DNA of 64,000 nucleotides. Origin: Rubrivivax sp. (GTDB lineage Bacteria; Pseudomonadota; Gammaproteobacteria; Burkholderiales; Burkholderiaceae_C). Positions 43,680 through 54,800 of the stretch are shown piece by piece. The DNA lies in contig JAURZM010000063.1 of the NCBI GenBank assembly GCA_030653385.1, positions 124,001-188,000 on the forward strand. Direction: 5' to 3'. Every line of letters starts with the position of its first letter. The first letter of the stretch is position 1. The translations under genes and the position numbers were made by a program. Below the pieces are notes generated by a model, which worked only from the letters and a program-made list of their open reading frames with translations, made no database searches and was not told the origin of the DNA.

Positions 43680-44861
43680 ATGCCCCAAGAACCGATCACC
43701 GAACTCATCCACCACGCCTATCTGCCCCCAAGCGGTTTCGAGTCACCGGCACCGGGTGTGCACAAGGCCAGCACCGTCATCTTTCCCGACACCGCTGCGC
43801 TGCGCACACGCGACTGGCGGCGCCGTGACGGCTACACCTACGGCCTGCACACCACGCCGACGCGTTACCTGGTGGAAGAACGCATCGCCACGCTCGAAGG
43901 CGGGCGCTTCTGTCTGCTCACGCCCAGCGGCCTGGCGGCGGTCGCGGTGGTCGATCTGGCCTTGCTGGCGCCCGGCGACGAGGTGCTGCTGCCGGTCAAT
44001 GTCTACGGACCGAGCCGCGAACTGGCGCGCCAGGAACTGGCCCGCTGGGGCATCCGGCATCGGCTGTACGACCCGATGGATGCAGCGGCGCTGGCCGCCA
44101 TGATCGGCCCGCAGACACGCCTGATCTGGCTTGAAGCGCCGGGTTCGGTGACGATGGAGTTCCCCGATCTGCACGGCTTGGTGCGGGTGGCGCGTGAACA
44201 TGGCGTCACCACGGCGCTGGACAACACCTGGGGCGCTGGTGTGGCGCTGCGGGGCTTCGATCTCGGCATCGACATCGTCATGCAGGCGCTCACCAAATAC
44301 CCCAGCGGCGGCGGTGACGTGCTGATGGGTTCGATCTGCACACGCGACCAGGCCCTGTACGAACGCATCAAGGGCACCGACATGCGCCTGGGTTACGGCG
44401 TGGCCGGCAACGACCTGGAACTGGTGTTGCGCAGCCTGCCCACGCTGGCGGTGCGCTACGCGGCGCAAGACCAGACCGGCCGCACGCTGGCGCAGTGGCT
44501 GGCCACGCAGCCCCAGGTGGCGCGGGTGCTGCACCCGGCGCTGCCAGGTTCGCCGGGCCACGAACACTGGCAAGAAACCTGTTCAGCGGCGGCAGGCCTG
44601 TTCTCGGTGCTGTTCGACGGCCGCCTCAGCCAGGCCCAGGTGCATGCTTTTGTCGATGCGCTCAAGCTCTTTCGCATCGGCTATTCGTGGGCCGGCCCGA
44701 TGAGCCTGGTGGTGCCTTATGACCTGTCGGTCGTGCGCGGGCCGGCTCAGGTGCAGAACGGGCTGCAGGGCCACCTGGTGCGCTTTTCGATGGGCCTGGA
44801 AGCCGTTGCCGACCTGCAGGCCGACTTGCAACAGGCCCTGCAGGTCTTCAAGGCCGCGTGA
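43680..44861 (+). CDS. metC: cystathionine beta-lyase
   Basis: 393 residues. PLP-dependent Cys/Met metabolism family. The Schiff-base lysine is Lys206 in QALTKYPSGGGDVLMG, and the upstream conserved Asp and Tyr positions are present. It cleaves cystathionine to homocysteine, pyruvate and ammonia in methionine synthesis. Related cystathionine gamma-synthase-type enzymes cannot be fully excluded. Its 3' end overlaps the opposite-strand gene by 14 bp. Confidence 0.87.
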   Translation: MPQEPITELIHHAYLPPSGFESPAPGVHKASTVIFPDTAALRTRDWRRRDGYTYGLHTTPTRYLVEERIATLEGGRFCLLTPSGLAAVAVVDLALLAPGDEVLLPVNVYGPSRELARQELARWGIRHRLYDPMDAAALAAMIGPQTRLIWLEAPGSVTMEFPDLHGLVRVAREHGVTTALDNTWGAGVALRGFDLGIDIVMQALTKYPSGGGDVLMGSICTRDQALYERIKGTDMRLGYGVAGNDLELVLRSLPTLAVRYAAQDQTGRTLAQWLATQPQVARVLHPALPGSPGHEHWQETCSAAAGLFSVLFDGRLSQAQVHAFVDALKLFRIGYSWAGPMSLVVPYDLSVVRGPAQVQNGLQGHLVRFSMGLEAVADLQADLQQALQVFKAA

Positions 44862-46191
44862 AGAGGTGCACCCCTGAGGCCGTGCCGCTGCCGCCGGTCA
44901 GCAGGAAGGTCGAAAACACCAGCCCGTTGGCATCGCGCCCGACGAAGTTGCCGGTGTAGACGCTGGACAGCGGGTTGAAGGCCGAGCAGCCGCTGCAACT
45001 GCCCGAGGTGTAGCTGCCGTTGAACGCGCCCGATGCGATGGCCGCGTCGAATCGGCTGTTGCCGTTGAGGCCTGCAAAGCTGAGGCTGCCGATCTGGAAG
45101 CCCAGGTCACGCAAGGCCACGTCGCGGCTGGCGAAGTTGACCGAAATGGTGCCGGTGACGCTGTTCATCAGGCCGCCGGCGGGCGTGAACACAGCCGTGC
45201 CCGAGGTGGGCATGAGGCGTGGCGCGTCGGCGATCAGGTAGTCCACCTGGCCCAGCTGCGGCGCCGTGACGGTGACACCGGACACGCTGACCGCAGCCGT
45301 GGCCGTGGCTGCCGACAGCCACGAACCCCAGTACGCCACCGCCCCGTCGCCCAGCGTCAGGTTGCCGGTGTTGGCCGACGCGGCGCCGCCGCGCTGGGCC
45401 AGGAAGCCGCTGCGCAGGCTGCCCACCGAGTCCAGCACGCCGGCGCTGGTGACGCGCACGTCTTCAGCTCGCCATTCGTTCGGGTTGGTCAGGCTGAAGC
45501 TCAGGGCCCCTGCGCCGGCAAAGGTGTAGGACAGGCCCACCACCTGATTGGCGACAAACTGCGCGCCCGAGCCCGGTGGGTTGCTGGTGAAGACATCGGC
45601 TGCCGTCGCGGGGGCTTCGGCCGCGGGCACGGTGATCACGGCCTGGCCGGCCTGGATGGCCGCCACGGCGCGTGCCACGTCCACCACAAAGGCGGCTTTG
45701 CCACGGTCCACGGCCGTGCCAGCCGCTGCCAGCATCACCGCGCGCATCTGCACGTTGCCACCCAGGTTGATGTCGGGCATCGACTGCTGCTGCTCGGCGG
45801 CGAGCGCGAAGTTGGGGTCCAGGTCGGCAGCGCGTTTGAAGAACTCCCGGGCTTCGGCGAACTTGCCCTGGTCCTTCAATTCCAGACCTTGCGAAAAGGC
45901 GCGGAAGGCCTCGACATTGGTGGTCTGGAAACGTTCGATGCGCGCGCGCACCTCGGGGCTCAGTTGTTCCAGCGAGATGCCCGCCGAACGCAGGATGCCA
46001 AAGGTCATGGCCTTCTGCGCGCGGAACAGCGCATTCAGGTCGCCGCGTTCGGTGACCACGCCCAGGCTGCTGCCGGTGCGGCTGTCGATGACGGCGCCTT
46101 CGAGTGAAAAAGTCTGCGCCAGTGCCGGCGCGCTCATCAAGGGCAGCGTGGCCAGCAGCGTGGCGACCAGGATCGGACGGATGTCTTTCAT
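44848..46191 (-). CDS. secreted TPR protein carrying second half of a CsgG-like domain
   Basis: 447 residues from the ATG at 46191. A signal peptide (about 1-25, ending APALAQ) is followed by FSLEGAVIDSRTGSSLGVVTERG and LSPEVRARIERFQTTNVEAF. These look like the distal half of a CsgG/FlgO-like domain, whose proximal half ends the preceding protein. A TPR unit comes next (EAFRAFSQGLELKDQGKF), then a C-terminal beta-rich domain (about 230-447) with three Cys. The start overlaps the upstream stop (TGATG). It is the last gene of the secretion operon. Function unknown; probably periplasmic or outer-membrane. Confidence 0.72.
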   Translation of the reverse strand: MKDIRPILVATLLATLPLMSAPALAQTFSLEGAVIDSRTGSSLGVVTERGDLNALFRAQKAMTFGILRSAGISLEQLSPEVRARIERFQTTNVEAFRAFSQGLELKDQGKFAEAREFFKRAADLDPNFALAAEQQQSMPDINLGGNVQMRAVMLAAAGTAVDRGKAAFVVDVARAVAAIQAGQAVITVPAAEAPATAADVFTSNPPGSGAQFVANQVVGLSYTFAGAGALSFSLTNPNEWRAEDVRVTSAGVLDSVGSLRSGFLAQRGGAASANTGNLTLGDGAVAYWGSWLSAATATAAVSVSGVTVTAPQLGQVDYLIADAPRLMPTSGTAVFTPAGGLMNSVTGTISVNFASRDVALRDLGFQIGSLSFAGLNGNSRFDAAIASGAFNGSYTSGSCSGCSAFNPLSSVYTGNFVGRDANGLVFSTFLLTGGSGTASGVHLFTRP

Positions 46192-47381
46192 CACTGCACC
46201 TCGAAGTTGCCGACCACGACTTTTTCGGCCCGCATCAGGCGGCCCGACCGCACCGCAGATTCCTTGTCGGCCAGGCCGCTGTCACCCAGCTTGGCTTCGT
46301 TGACCAGCAACTGCACCTTTTCGCGTTCCAGCACCTTCAGGCCCGGCACCTTGGACAGGTCGGCGATGATCATCGCGGCCAGGCCCTTGGCCATGGCGCG
46401 GTAGTTGGGGTCACCTTGGTTGACGAAGGCCTGCACGGCGATGCTGCCGGGCTCGGGCGGGCTGGCCACCACTTCCCTTTCGCGTGCCACGGCCGATGCC
46501 ACTTCCTGCTGCAACTGCGTCGACGACAGCAAGGTCAGGGTCTTGGGCACATCGCGTGCGGCTGCGCCTTCGGGGTCTTCGCGGGTGTACTGCTGCAGCA
46601 GCGCCAGGGCCTGGGCGTTGTCTTCGCGCTTCAGCGCGATCAGGCCCAGGTAGTAGGGCACCAGGGTCTCGCCAGGCGCGATGCGGCGCACCGTTTCCAG
46701 CGACTGCACGGCCAGGGTGTCGTTGCCGTCGCGGAAGGCTTCCATGCCGGTCTTGAGCGTCTGTGCCACTTCGGCACGTGCACGGGCGGCGGCGTCCTGG
46801 TTGCGCGTGTCGTCCAGCAGCGCGGGTTGCACCGCCAGCACCTCGGGGCGCGAAGCGCCATCGGCCCAGCGGAAGCTGCGGTTGCGCAGCACCGAGCGGC
46901 CACCCTGGTATTCGAGCACCGCTTCGCCGGCGGCAATGCGCCCGTACAGGCCGGGCGCCGACGCACAAGCCGCGTCGCAGTTCTGCAGGCGCAGGAAGCC
47001 GTTGGTGCGCACGCTGCGGTCGGGCAGGTCGATGCGCCAGATGCGCTCGGGCACCGTGCTCAGCCGCAGGCCGCCACGCACCAGGTTCAGCTGGCGGGGG
47101 TCGGCTGCCCCCAGCCGGGCTTCGGAGCCGGGCTGCAGCACGATCACCGTGCCATCGGCCATGCGCAGGTGCACCAGGCCGTCGGCGCCGGTGATCAGGG
47201 TGGCCCCGGTCAGCGTCTGTCCGGCACTGACGGCGGCGCCGTTGGCGCGCACGTCGCCCTGCAACTGCACGACGCGGGCTTCTTGCGCCTGCGCCCAGGC
47301 TGCGCCGGGCAGCGCGCAGGCCAGCAGCGCGGCGACTGCGCCGCGCAGCCGAGGATGGGGGTGAACGGGGATGCGTGACAT
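46191..47381 (-). CDS. FecR-domain protein with TPR region and half CsgG-like domain
   Basis: 396 residues from the ATG at 47381, with AGGAG upstream. A signal peptide (ending AAWAQ) is followed by a FecR-like domain (about 30-140: VRANGAAVSAGQTL, LRMADGTVIVLQPGSEARL), then a TPR-like helical region (about 190-300). The C-terminal segment, DLSKVPGLKVLEREKVQLL to VVVGNFEVQ, looks like the first half of a CsgG/FlgO-like domain and stops abruptly. The next gene seems to supply the rest. Such FecR proteins accompany large exoproteins. Role inferred as an envelope accessory factor. Confidence 0.75.
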   Translation of the reverse strand: MSRIPVHPHPRLRGAVAALLACALPGAAWAQAQEARVVQLQGDVRANGAAVSAGQTLTGATLITGADGLVHLRMADGTVIVLQPGSEARLGAADPRQLNLVRGGLRLSTVPERIWRIDLPDRSVRTNGFLRLQNCDAACASAPGLYGRIAAGEAVLEYQGGRSVLRNRSFRWADGASRPEVLAVQPALLDDTRNQDAAARARAEVAQTLKTGMEAFRDGNDTLAVQSLETVRRIAPGETLVPYYLGLIALKREDNAQALALLQQYTREDPEGAAARDVPKTLTLLSSTQLQQEVASAVAREREVVASPPEPGSIAVQAFVNQGDPNYRAMAKGLAAMIIADLSKVPGLKVLEREKVQLLVNEAKLGDSGLADKESAVRSGRLMRAEKVVVGNFEVQ

Positions 47382-47392
47382 GCGGGCTCCTG

Positions 47393-48814
47393 TCAGAACT
47401 GGTAGCGCAACTTCAGCGACACGGCTTTGCGGCTGCTGTCGTAGAGGTCCTGGTTGGATCGGGCGACGGTCCACTGCGCGTCGCCGCGAATCGTCCAGTT
47501 GGCGGTGAGGGCGTAGTTCACCACCACGTCGGCACCGACGACGTCGTCTTCACGCACGGTGCCGAAGCCGATGTCGGTGCCATCGAACTTCTGCTGATAG
47601 GCCGCCAGGCCAACCGACACGCGCATGCGGTCGATGGGTGTGGCCGAGGCAAACACGCGCAGCAGCGGCATCTGTTTGGCCAGGTCGCGGCGCAGTCGCT
47701 GGTTGTCCTCCTGCGTGAAGCTGACACGCAGACCCAGCGAAGGCTGCCAGCGCACATGGGCCGGGTTGTAGGTGACCATGGCGCCGAGGGTGGTGGCGCG
47801 TGCGTCGCGCACGTCTTCCGTGCCCGCATACCGTTGTTCGCCGTATTGCGCAAAACCCATCAGCGTGGTTTCCTGGCTGAGCGTGAAGTTGGCTTCGGTC
47901 GACACCTGCAGCAGGTCGCGGTAGCGGTTGCCGCCCACCAGCAAGGTGCTGGTGCCCAGCGTGGCGCGCCACAGCGCGGCGCCGCTGAGTTGTGAGAATC
48001 CGATGTAGACGCTGCCGCTGCTCAGGTCGTACTGGCGTTCCTTGCTGTTGGCGCGGTGGTCCAGGTCGCCGCCGGCAAACACCGACATGCGGTTGGACAC
48101 CCGAAGCAGCTGCTGGCCGCCCACCACCACCTGGCCGTAACCGTCGGCCACCTGCTGGCTGGGTGAACCCGCCAGGCTGATGTTGCCGAAGACCAGCGCG
48201 ATCTCGTCGCGGAAGGTGCCGCCGTTGACGTTGTTGTCGTAGCCACCACCCGCTTCGACGTACAGGCGCGCGGTGGCCCGGCGGTCGCTGGACTCGCGCA
48301 CCTGCATGGCCTGCAGGAAGCCGTTGATGTTGGCGCGCACGCCGGCCGGCGGGTTGTAGCGCAGCACGAACTCGAACTCCGAGCGTGCGCGGGAATACTC
48401 GCCCAGCAGGAAGTAGCCGCGTGCCAGTTCCAGTCGCGCGCGGTCATTCGCCGGCACGGCTGCCAGGTGCCGTTCCAGCGCCAGCAGACCTTCGGGCACA
48501 CGGCCGACGTTGATGGCCGCGACGCCGTACAGGAAATCGAAGTGCACGTCGCCGATGAGCTGCGGGTTGGCCAGCGCGGTCTGGTAGGCCTGTTCGAACT
48601 GGCTGCCTTCGACCTGGCGGCGGATGTCGTCCAGCGGCGCGGCCCAACTTCCGGCGGCTGCCGTGGCCAGCGCGGCGGCCGCCAGACAACGGCGGCCGCT
48701 CGACCGCCAGGACGATTGCCATGACGACCGCCAGGACAACCGCCAGGACAGACGCCGGCGGCCGGATGTTGCGTGTCGCAGCTCAATGGCCAGTGGTGGG
48801 GTGATGTGCGTCAT
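47393..48814 (-). CDS. TPR/outer-membrane beta-barrel protein (Slam-like)
   Basis: 473 residues from the ATG at 48814. A TTG at 48868 overlapping the exoprotein stop is possible. A basic N-terminus with tandem SWR/SWQ repeats leads to a signal-like segment (AAAALATAAAGSWA). TPR-like helices cover about 60-190, and a C-terminal beta-barrel of alternating strands ends in RYQF, the typical terminal Phe of outer-membrane proteins. The layout resembles Slam (DUF560) surface-export proteins, but identity is not certain. It may assist display or release of the giant exoprotein made just upstream. Confidence 0.72.
   Translation of the reverse strand: MTHITPPLAIELRHATSGRRRLSWRLSWRSSWQSSWRSSGRRCLAAAALATAAAGSWAAPLDDIRRQVEGSQFEQAYQTALANPQLIGDVHFDFLYGVAAINVGRVPEGLLALERHLAAVPANDRARLELARGYFLLGEYSRARSEFEFVLRYNPPAGVRANINGFLQAMQVRESSDRRATARLYVEAGGGYDNNVNGGTFRDEIALVFGNISLAGSPSQQVADGYGQVVVGGQQLLRVSNRMSVFAGGDLDHRANSKERQYDLSSGSVYIGFSQLSGAALWRATLGTSTLLVGGNRYRDLLQVSTEANFTLSQETTLMGFAQYGEQRYAGTEDVRDARATTLGAMVTYNPAHVRWQPSLGLRVSFTQEDNQRLRRDLAKQMPLLRVFASATPIDRMRVSVGLAAYQQKFDGTDIGFGTVREDDVVGADVVVNYALTANWTIRGDAQWTVARSNQDLYDSSRKAVSLKLRYQF
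48701..48756. repeat. 12-bp tandem repeats at the start of the barrel-protein gene
   Basis: About four imperfect copies of CGACCGCCAGGA encode the SWR/SWQ repeats before the signal segment of the barrel protein. The unit is a multiple of three, so copy-number changes would keep the frame. Confidence 0.6.
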
Positions 48815-48864
48815 CGGCTGTTGCTTGGGGTGGTGGGCCGGGGCGGTGTCATGTCGGTGGCCGT

Positions 48865-51800
48865 TCAAGGGGTGGTCGCCGTTTGGTCGGCCAGGATCAG
48901 GCGGCGCAGCTGCGGGTCGAAGGAGATCAAGGGCAGCTTCTGCAACGTGGGCAGGGCGAGGCGACGGCCGTCGCCCGAAAGCATCAGGTTGATCTCGTCT
49001 GGCGTCGCCACGGCGGTGACGCGGGCTGGTGAAGCGGGGCCCGTCTGCGGCGCACCGGTGTTGCCGGTGGAGCCTGCGGCGCGGCTGAGCTCGGCCAGCG
49101 CACGTCGCACCTCGGCCTCGTCGACCTGGACCGCGAAGTTCACGCCGCCGCCGGGTGAGCCGGTGTCGGTGTCACCCACACGCGGCGGCCTGGGCAACAC
49201 CACCAGCAGGCCGCTGGCGTAGTCCATTGCGTAGTTGCTGGCAATGCCGCTGCTGAAGATGGCACCGGAAGGCAACAACATGAAGATCGACCCACCCGGC
49301 GCGGTTTCGCTGCCGGTGGGCGGCAGTTGCACCACCGAAGCAATGCTGTCGCTCCCCACCAGGCCGCCCACGCTGGTGCTGAAGCCGAAGCTGCTGGGGT
49401 TGGGTTCGTCGGCAAAACGCACCAGACTGTTGCTGGCCACCGTCAGCGGTCGTGGCATCACCAGCAATTGGCCGTTGACGTAGCTCAGCGTGTAGTTCGC
49501 AGGGTCGAATGTGCCGCCGCTTGCGCCGCTGACGGTCACCGCATAGGGCGAACCCACCACCGGTGCCAGGGCCGCGCTGCCATCGCTGGCCAGCGTGACC
49601 GCACCCAACGTTTCACCGGCCACCAGGCCGGCGGCGTTGAACTCGGTGCCCGTCAGCGCCAGTGACTCGCCGTAGACCTTGTTCAGGTTGTCGGCGGTCA
49701 CCGTCAACGGAGCGCGGTCGATGTTGGCCGACGTGAGCAGCGAACTGGCACCCAGCAGGTAGTTGCCGGCGTCGGCTCCGGCCAGGCTCAGGCCCGTCAC
49801 GTTGACCGCAATGCCGTTGCCTGCGTTGCGGTTGGCATAGGTGGACGCACCCGCGCTGAGTGTGAGCGCATCACCGGCGATGCGGTCGTCGGTGAGCACG
49901 ACACTCGCCAGCGTGGTGCCGTCGTACACACGGTCCATGGCCGTCACGGTGGGTGTCAGCGTGCGCGGGCTGATGTTGACCGTGAGCCCGGGGCCGCTGA
50001 CCGCCACGTAGTTGCCTGCGTCGGCGCCGCCCAGGGTGAGGGCGGCAAAGTCCACCGCCTTGGCCAGGCCCACATGTTTGTCTGCCATGCTGGCGGTGCT
50101 GCCGCTGGTCAGCAGCGACAGGTCGTCGCCGGCCAGCGCGCCAGTGATGGTGCCACCGCTGGTGTTGATGGCGACCCGCGTGGTGCCGTCGTACACACGG
50201 TCGATGGCGGCCACACCCGACAGCATCACGCTGCGCGGGGTGATGTTGACCGTGACACCGGCGGTGCCCGTGATGGCATAGTTGGGCGCATCCGCGCCGC
50301 TCAGGAACAGGCCCGACAACACCACCGGCTTGTTGCTGCCGACGTGTTTGTCCACCATCAAGCCGCCACCCAGGCCCGAACCGGGCACGTTGACCCGCAC
50401 ATCGTCAAGGCCAATCACGTCACCGCCGGCCGTGCCGGCGGTGCCCGAGACCAGCACCTCGACGCCAAGCGTGCCGTCGTAGACACGGTCGACGGCGGTG
50501 ATGCCGCTCAGGCCCGTCACGTTCAGCGGCCGCGGCGTGATGCCCCCGGTGGTGGTGGCGCTGGTGGCCGTGAGTGCGTAGTTGATGGCGTCATCACCCG
50601 ACAGCGTGATGCCGCTGATCAGCACCGCCTTGCCCGTGCCCACGTTTTTGCCACCGGCTTCCGAGAAGCTGGCGCTTTCGCTGACGCTGACGGCGTCACC
50701 CGCCAACAGGCCGGTGGTGGTGCGGGTCACCGGCGCGTGGGTGGTGCCGTCGTAGACCCGTGTGCCACCCGCGTAGCTGTTGACGACCGACCGGGGCGTG
50801 ATGTCGGCCGTGGTGTTGGCCGTGGAGGTGGCCAGCACGTAGTTGCCGGCATCGGTGCTGGACAGCGTGGCGCTGGTGATCTCGACCGGCTTGTTGAGGC
50901 CGGCGTTGCGTGCACCGGTGCCGGTGAACAGGCCGCTGCCGGTGATGGTCACGCTGTCGCCGGCAATGATGTCGGCCGACGCGCCCAAGGCAGTGGCATT
51001 TGCCGTGCCATCGTAAACACGGCTGATGCCGGTGTAGCTGGCGTTCAGCGTGCGGGGCGTGATGTTGACCGTGACGCCGCTGGTGCTGGCCACGCTGTAA
51101 TTGCCGGCGTCGGCACCACCCAGCGTCAAGCCGGCCACGGCCACGGGCTTGAGCGTGCCCACGTGTTTGTCGGCCATGGTGCCGGTGGTGACACCGGCGC
51201 CCGGTGCCGTCACGGTGACGTCGTCGCCGGCGATCAGGTCGGCGCTGTCGGGTGTGACCACACCCGACGTCGCGATGTTGACGACGATGTCGCGTGTGCC
51301 GTCGTATTCACGGTCGGCTGCGCTGGCGCCGCTGAGGCCGATGATGCCCAGGGGGCGCGGGGTCACCGACGCGGTGGTGGTGGCCGTCACGAGCAGCAAG
51401 CTGTAATTGGCGGCATCGGTGCCCGACAGCGAGATGCCCGTCACGTCCACCGTCTTGTTGCTGCCGACGTTTTTGGCACCCGCACCGGCAAACGTGGCGG
51501 TCTGCGACAGGGCCACCGTGTCGCCGGTGATCAGACCCGTCAAGGTGCCGGTGACTGGCGCGGCGGCGGTGCCGTCGTAGACACGTGTGCCGCCCAGGAA
51601 GCTGGCCAGCACCGTGAGGGGTGTGATGTCCGCCGTGGTGCTGCCGGTCGTGGTCAGCAGCAGGTAGTTGCCGGCGTCGCTGCCGCTCATGCTGCCGGCG
51701 GTGACGGTGATGGCCAGCCCAGAACCGACGTTTTTGCCGGTGCTGAAGACACCCGTGCCGCTGATGGACACCGAGTCGCCAGCCACGATGTCGGCCGAGC

Positions 51801-54800
51801 TGCCCAACACACTGGCTGCGCTCGTGCCGTCGTAGACCTTGTTGACGCCCGTGTAGCTGGCACTCAGCGGCTTGGGCGTGATGTTCACCGTCAGCCCGCT
51901 GGCGGCGGTGACGGTGTAGTTGCCGGCGTCGGTGCCCGTCAGTCCCAGGCCGTCTACGGTCAGAGGCTTGTTGCTGCCGACGTTTTTGTTGAGCAGCGTG
52001 CCTGTGGTCGTGCCGACCGCGGGCGCGACGATGCCCACGTCGTCACCGGCCACGATGTCGGCGGTGTCGATGCCGATGGTGCCGCTGCCGCTGATGTTGA
52101 CGCTGACGCTGAGCGTGCCGTCGTAGACACGGTCGCTGGCAGTGACACCGGTCAGGCCGATCAGCGTCAGAGGCTTGGGCGTGATGCTGCCGGTGGTGCT
52201 GGCGCCGGTGGTGGTCAGGCTGTAGTTGGCGGCGTCGCTGCCACCCAGCCCGATGCCGGTGATGGTGATGGGCTTGCCGGTGCCGGCGTTGCGTGCGCCG
52301 GCGCCGCTGAAGACCGCCGTCTCGAACAGCAGCACGCTGTCGCCGGTCACGAAGCCGCTGACGCTGGCGGTGACGGGCGCTGCCACACTGCCGTCGTAGA
52401 CACGGCTGCCGCCGCTGTAGGTGGGTGTGATCAGACGCGGCGTGACGTCTGCCGTCGTGCTGCCGGTTGTATTGAGCAGCGAATAATTCGCAGCGTCGGT
52501 GCTCGACAGCGAAGCCGAGGTGATGGCCACCGGCTTGGCGGTGCCCACGTTCTTGGCGTCGGTGCCCGTGAAGTTGCCGTTGCCGCGGATCAGCACGGTG
52601 TCGCCGCTGATGATGTCCGCAGAAGTGCCGGTGGCGTTGACCGCCGTGCTGCCGTCGTAGACCTTGTTGACACCGCTGTACACCGCTGTCAGCAGCTTGG
52701 GCGTGATGCTGACGGTGATGCCGGCCGTGCCCGCAATCGAATAGTTGGCCGCGTCGGTGCCCGACAGGGTGAGGCCGTCGACGGTGACCACTTTGCCAGC
52801 GCCGACGTTTTTGTTGGCCATGGTGCCGGTGGTCACGCCCGAGGGCGGCACGGCGATGCTGACGGTGTCGCCAGCCACGATGTCGCTGCTGTCGGGCACC
52901 AGTGTCACGCCGCCCGGCACGGTGACGCTGACCACACGTGTGCCGTCGTAGACGCGGTCGGTGGCCAGCACGCCGCCCAGGCCGCTGATGGTGATGGGCT
53001 TGGGCGTGATGTTGCCGGTCGTGGTGTCGGTGGTGTTGGCCAGCACGTAGTTGCCGGCGTCGGCGCCGGCCAGCACGATGTCGGTGACGCTGATGGCCTT
53101 GCCGGTGCCGACATTGCGCGCACCGGCGCCGGTGAATTCGGCGGTCTGCGTAGTCGTCAGCGCGTCGCCTGACACCCGGTTGCTCAGGCTGCCGGTAACG
53201 GCGGCGCTCACGGTGCCGTCGTAGACCTTGCTGCCACCGGTGTAGTTGGCCGTCACCGTGCGCGGCGTGATGTTCGCGGTGGTGCTGCCGCTGGTGTTGC
53301 TGATGGCGTAGTTGTCACGCGCGGCGCCGGTCAGGAAGGCGCCACTCACGTCCACCAGCTTGCCGGTGCCCACGTTCTTTCCGCCCGTGAACAGGCCGCT
53401 GGCACTGAAGCCCAGGCTGCCGATGTCGATGGCCAGGATGTCGGTCGACGTGGCGGTGACGCTGGCGCCGATGTTGCCGTCGTAGACCTTGTCCAGGCCG
53501 ATGTAACTGGCGGTCAAGGACAGCGGCGAGATGTTCACCGTCAGGCCGGTGGCGCCGATGAGTGTGTAGTTGGCGGCCGACGTGCCGCCGATCGTCAGCC
53601 CGGTGATCGACACCGGCTTGTTGCCGCCGGCATGGCGGTCGAGCATGGCGCCGGTGCTGATGCCGCTGGGGGGCAGCGTCACGTTGACGTCGTCGCCCGC
53701 GATGACCGCGCTGGTGTCGACCGTGGCGCCAGCCACGTTGACGGCCACCGTGGTGGTGCCGTCGTAGGCACGGTTGGTGGCGCTGATGCCCGTCACGCCC
53801 AAGGTGCGCGGCGTGATGTTGGCGGTGGTGCTGGCCGTGGTGTTGACCAGGCTGTAGTTGCTGGCATGCACGCCAGTCAACACGATGTCGCTGATCGACA
53901 CCGACTTGCCGGTGCCGGCCGAGCCGTCGCCCGTGAAGCGGGCGGTCTGGTTCAGGCCCACGGTGTCGCCGGCAACGAACTGCAGCGAACTGCCCACCAC
54001 GGCTGCCGACACGTCGGACACGCCGTTGTAGACGCGGCTGGCACCGACGTAGGTGGCGGTCACGTCCTTCGGTGTGATGTCGGCCGTGGTGCTGGCGGTG
54101 GTGCTGGCGAGTGTGTAGTTGGCTGCGCCGCTGCCGCTGATGCTGATGCCGCTGATGCTGACGGGCTTGGCCGTGCCCACATGGCGTGCGTCAGCGCCGG
54201 TGAAAACAGCGGTCTGGCTGAAGCTCACCACGTCGCCGCCGAAGATGCCGCTGGTGGTGGACGTGACGGTGGCCGAAATGCCGCCGTTGTAGACCCGGCT
54301 GACGCCGCTGAAGGTGGGTGTCAGCGCAGCCTGCAGGATGTTGACCGTGATGCCGCTTCCGGTGGGGTCGATGCTGTAGTTGGGCGCGTCCGCGCCCGAC
54401 AGCGTCAGGCCGGTCACGGTGACCGGCTTGTTGGTGCCGACATTTTTATTGGCGATGGTGCCGGTGCTCAGGCCGCCGACGGGCAGTTCGATGGCCACCA
54501 GGTCGCCGGCCACGAAGCCGCTCGACCCCACGGTGCCGGCGGTCACGGCCACGTTGGTGGTGCCGTCGTAGGCACGGTCGGTGGCGGTGATACCGCTGAC
54601 CGTGACGGCTTTGGCGGTCACCGTGCCGGTGGTGGTGGCTGTGGTGTTGCCCACCGTGTAGTTGCCGGCGTGCGCGCCGGACAGCACGATGTCGCTCACG
54701 CTGATGGGCTTGCCGGTGCCCACGTTCTTGGCGCTGGTGCCGGTGTAGACGGCCGTCTGGCTGGCCGTCAGCGTGTCGCCGCTGTACAGGCCCGAACCGC

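Noticed and set aside
50074..53172. 1,032-residue open frame on the plus strand within the exoprotein region
   Set aside because: Same antisense effect. Its sequence follows the YDG repeat period and shows no protein family.
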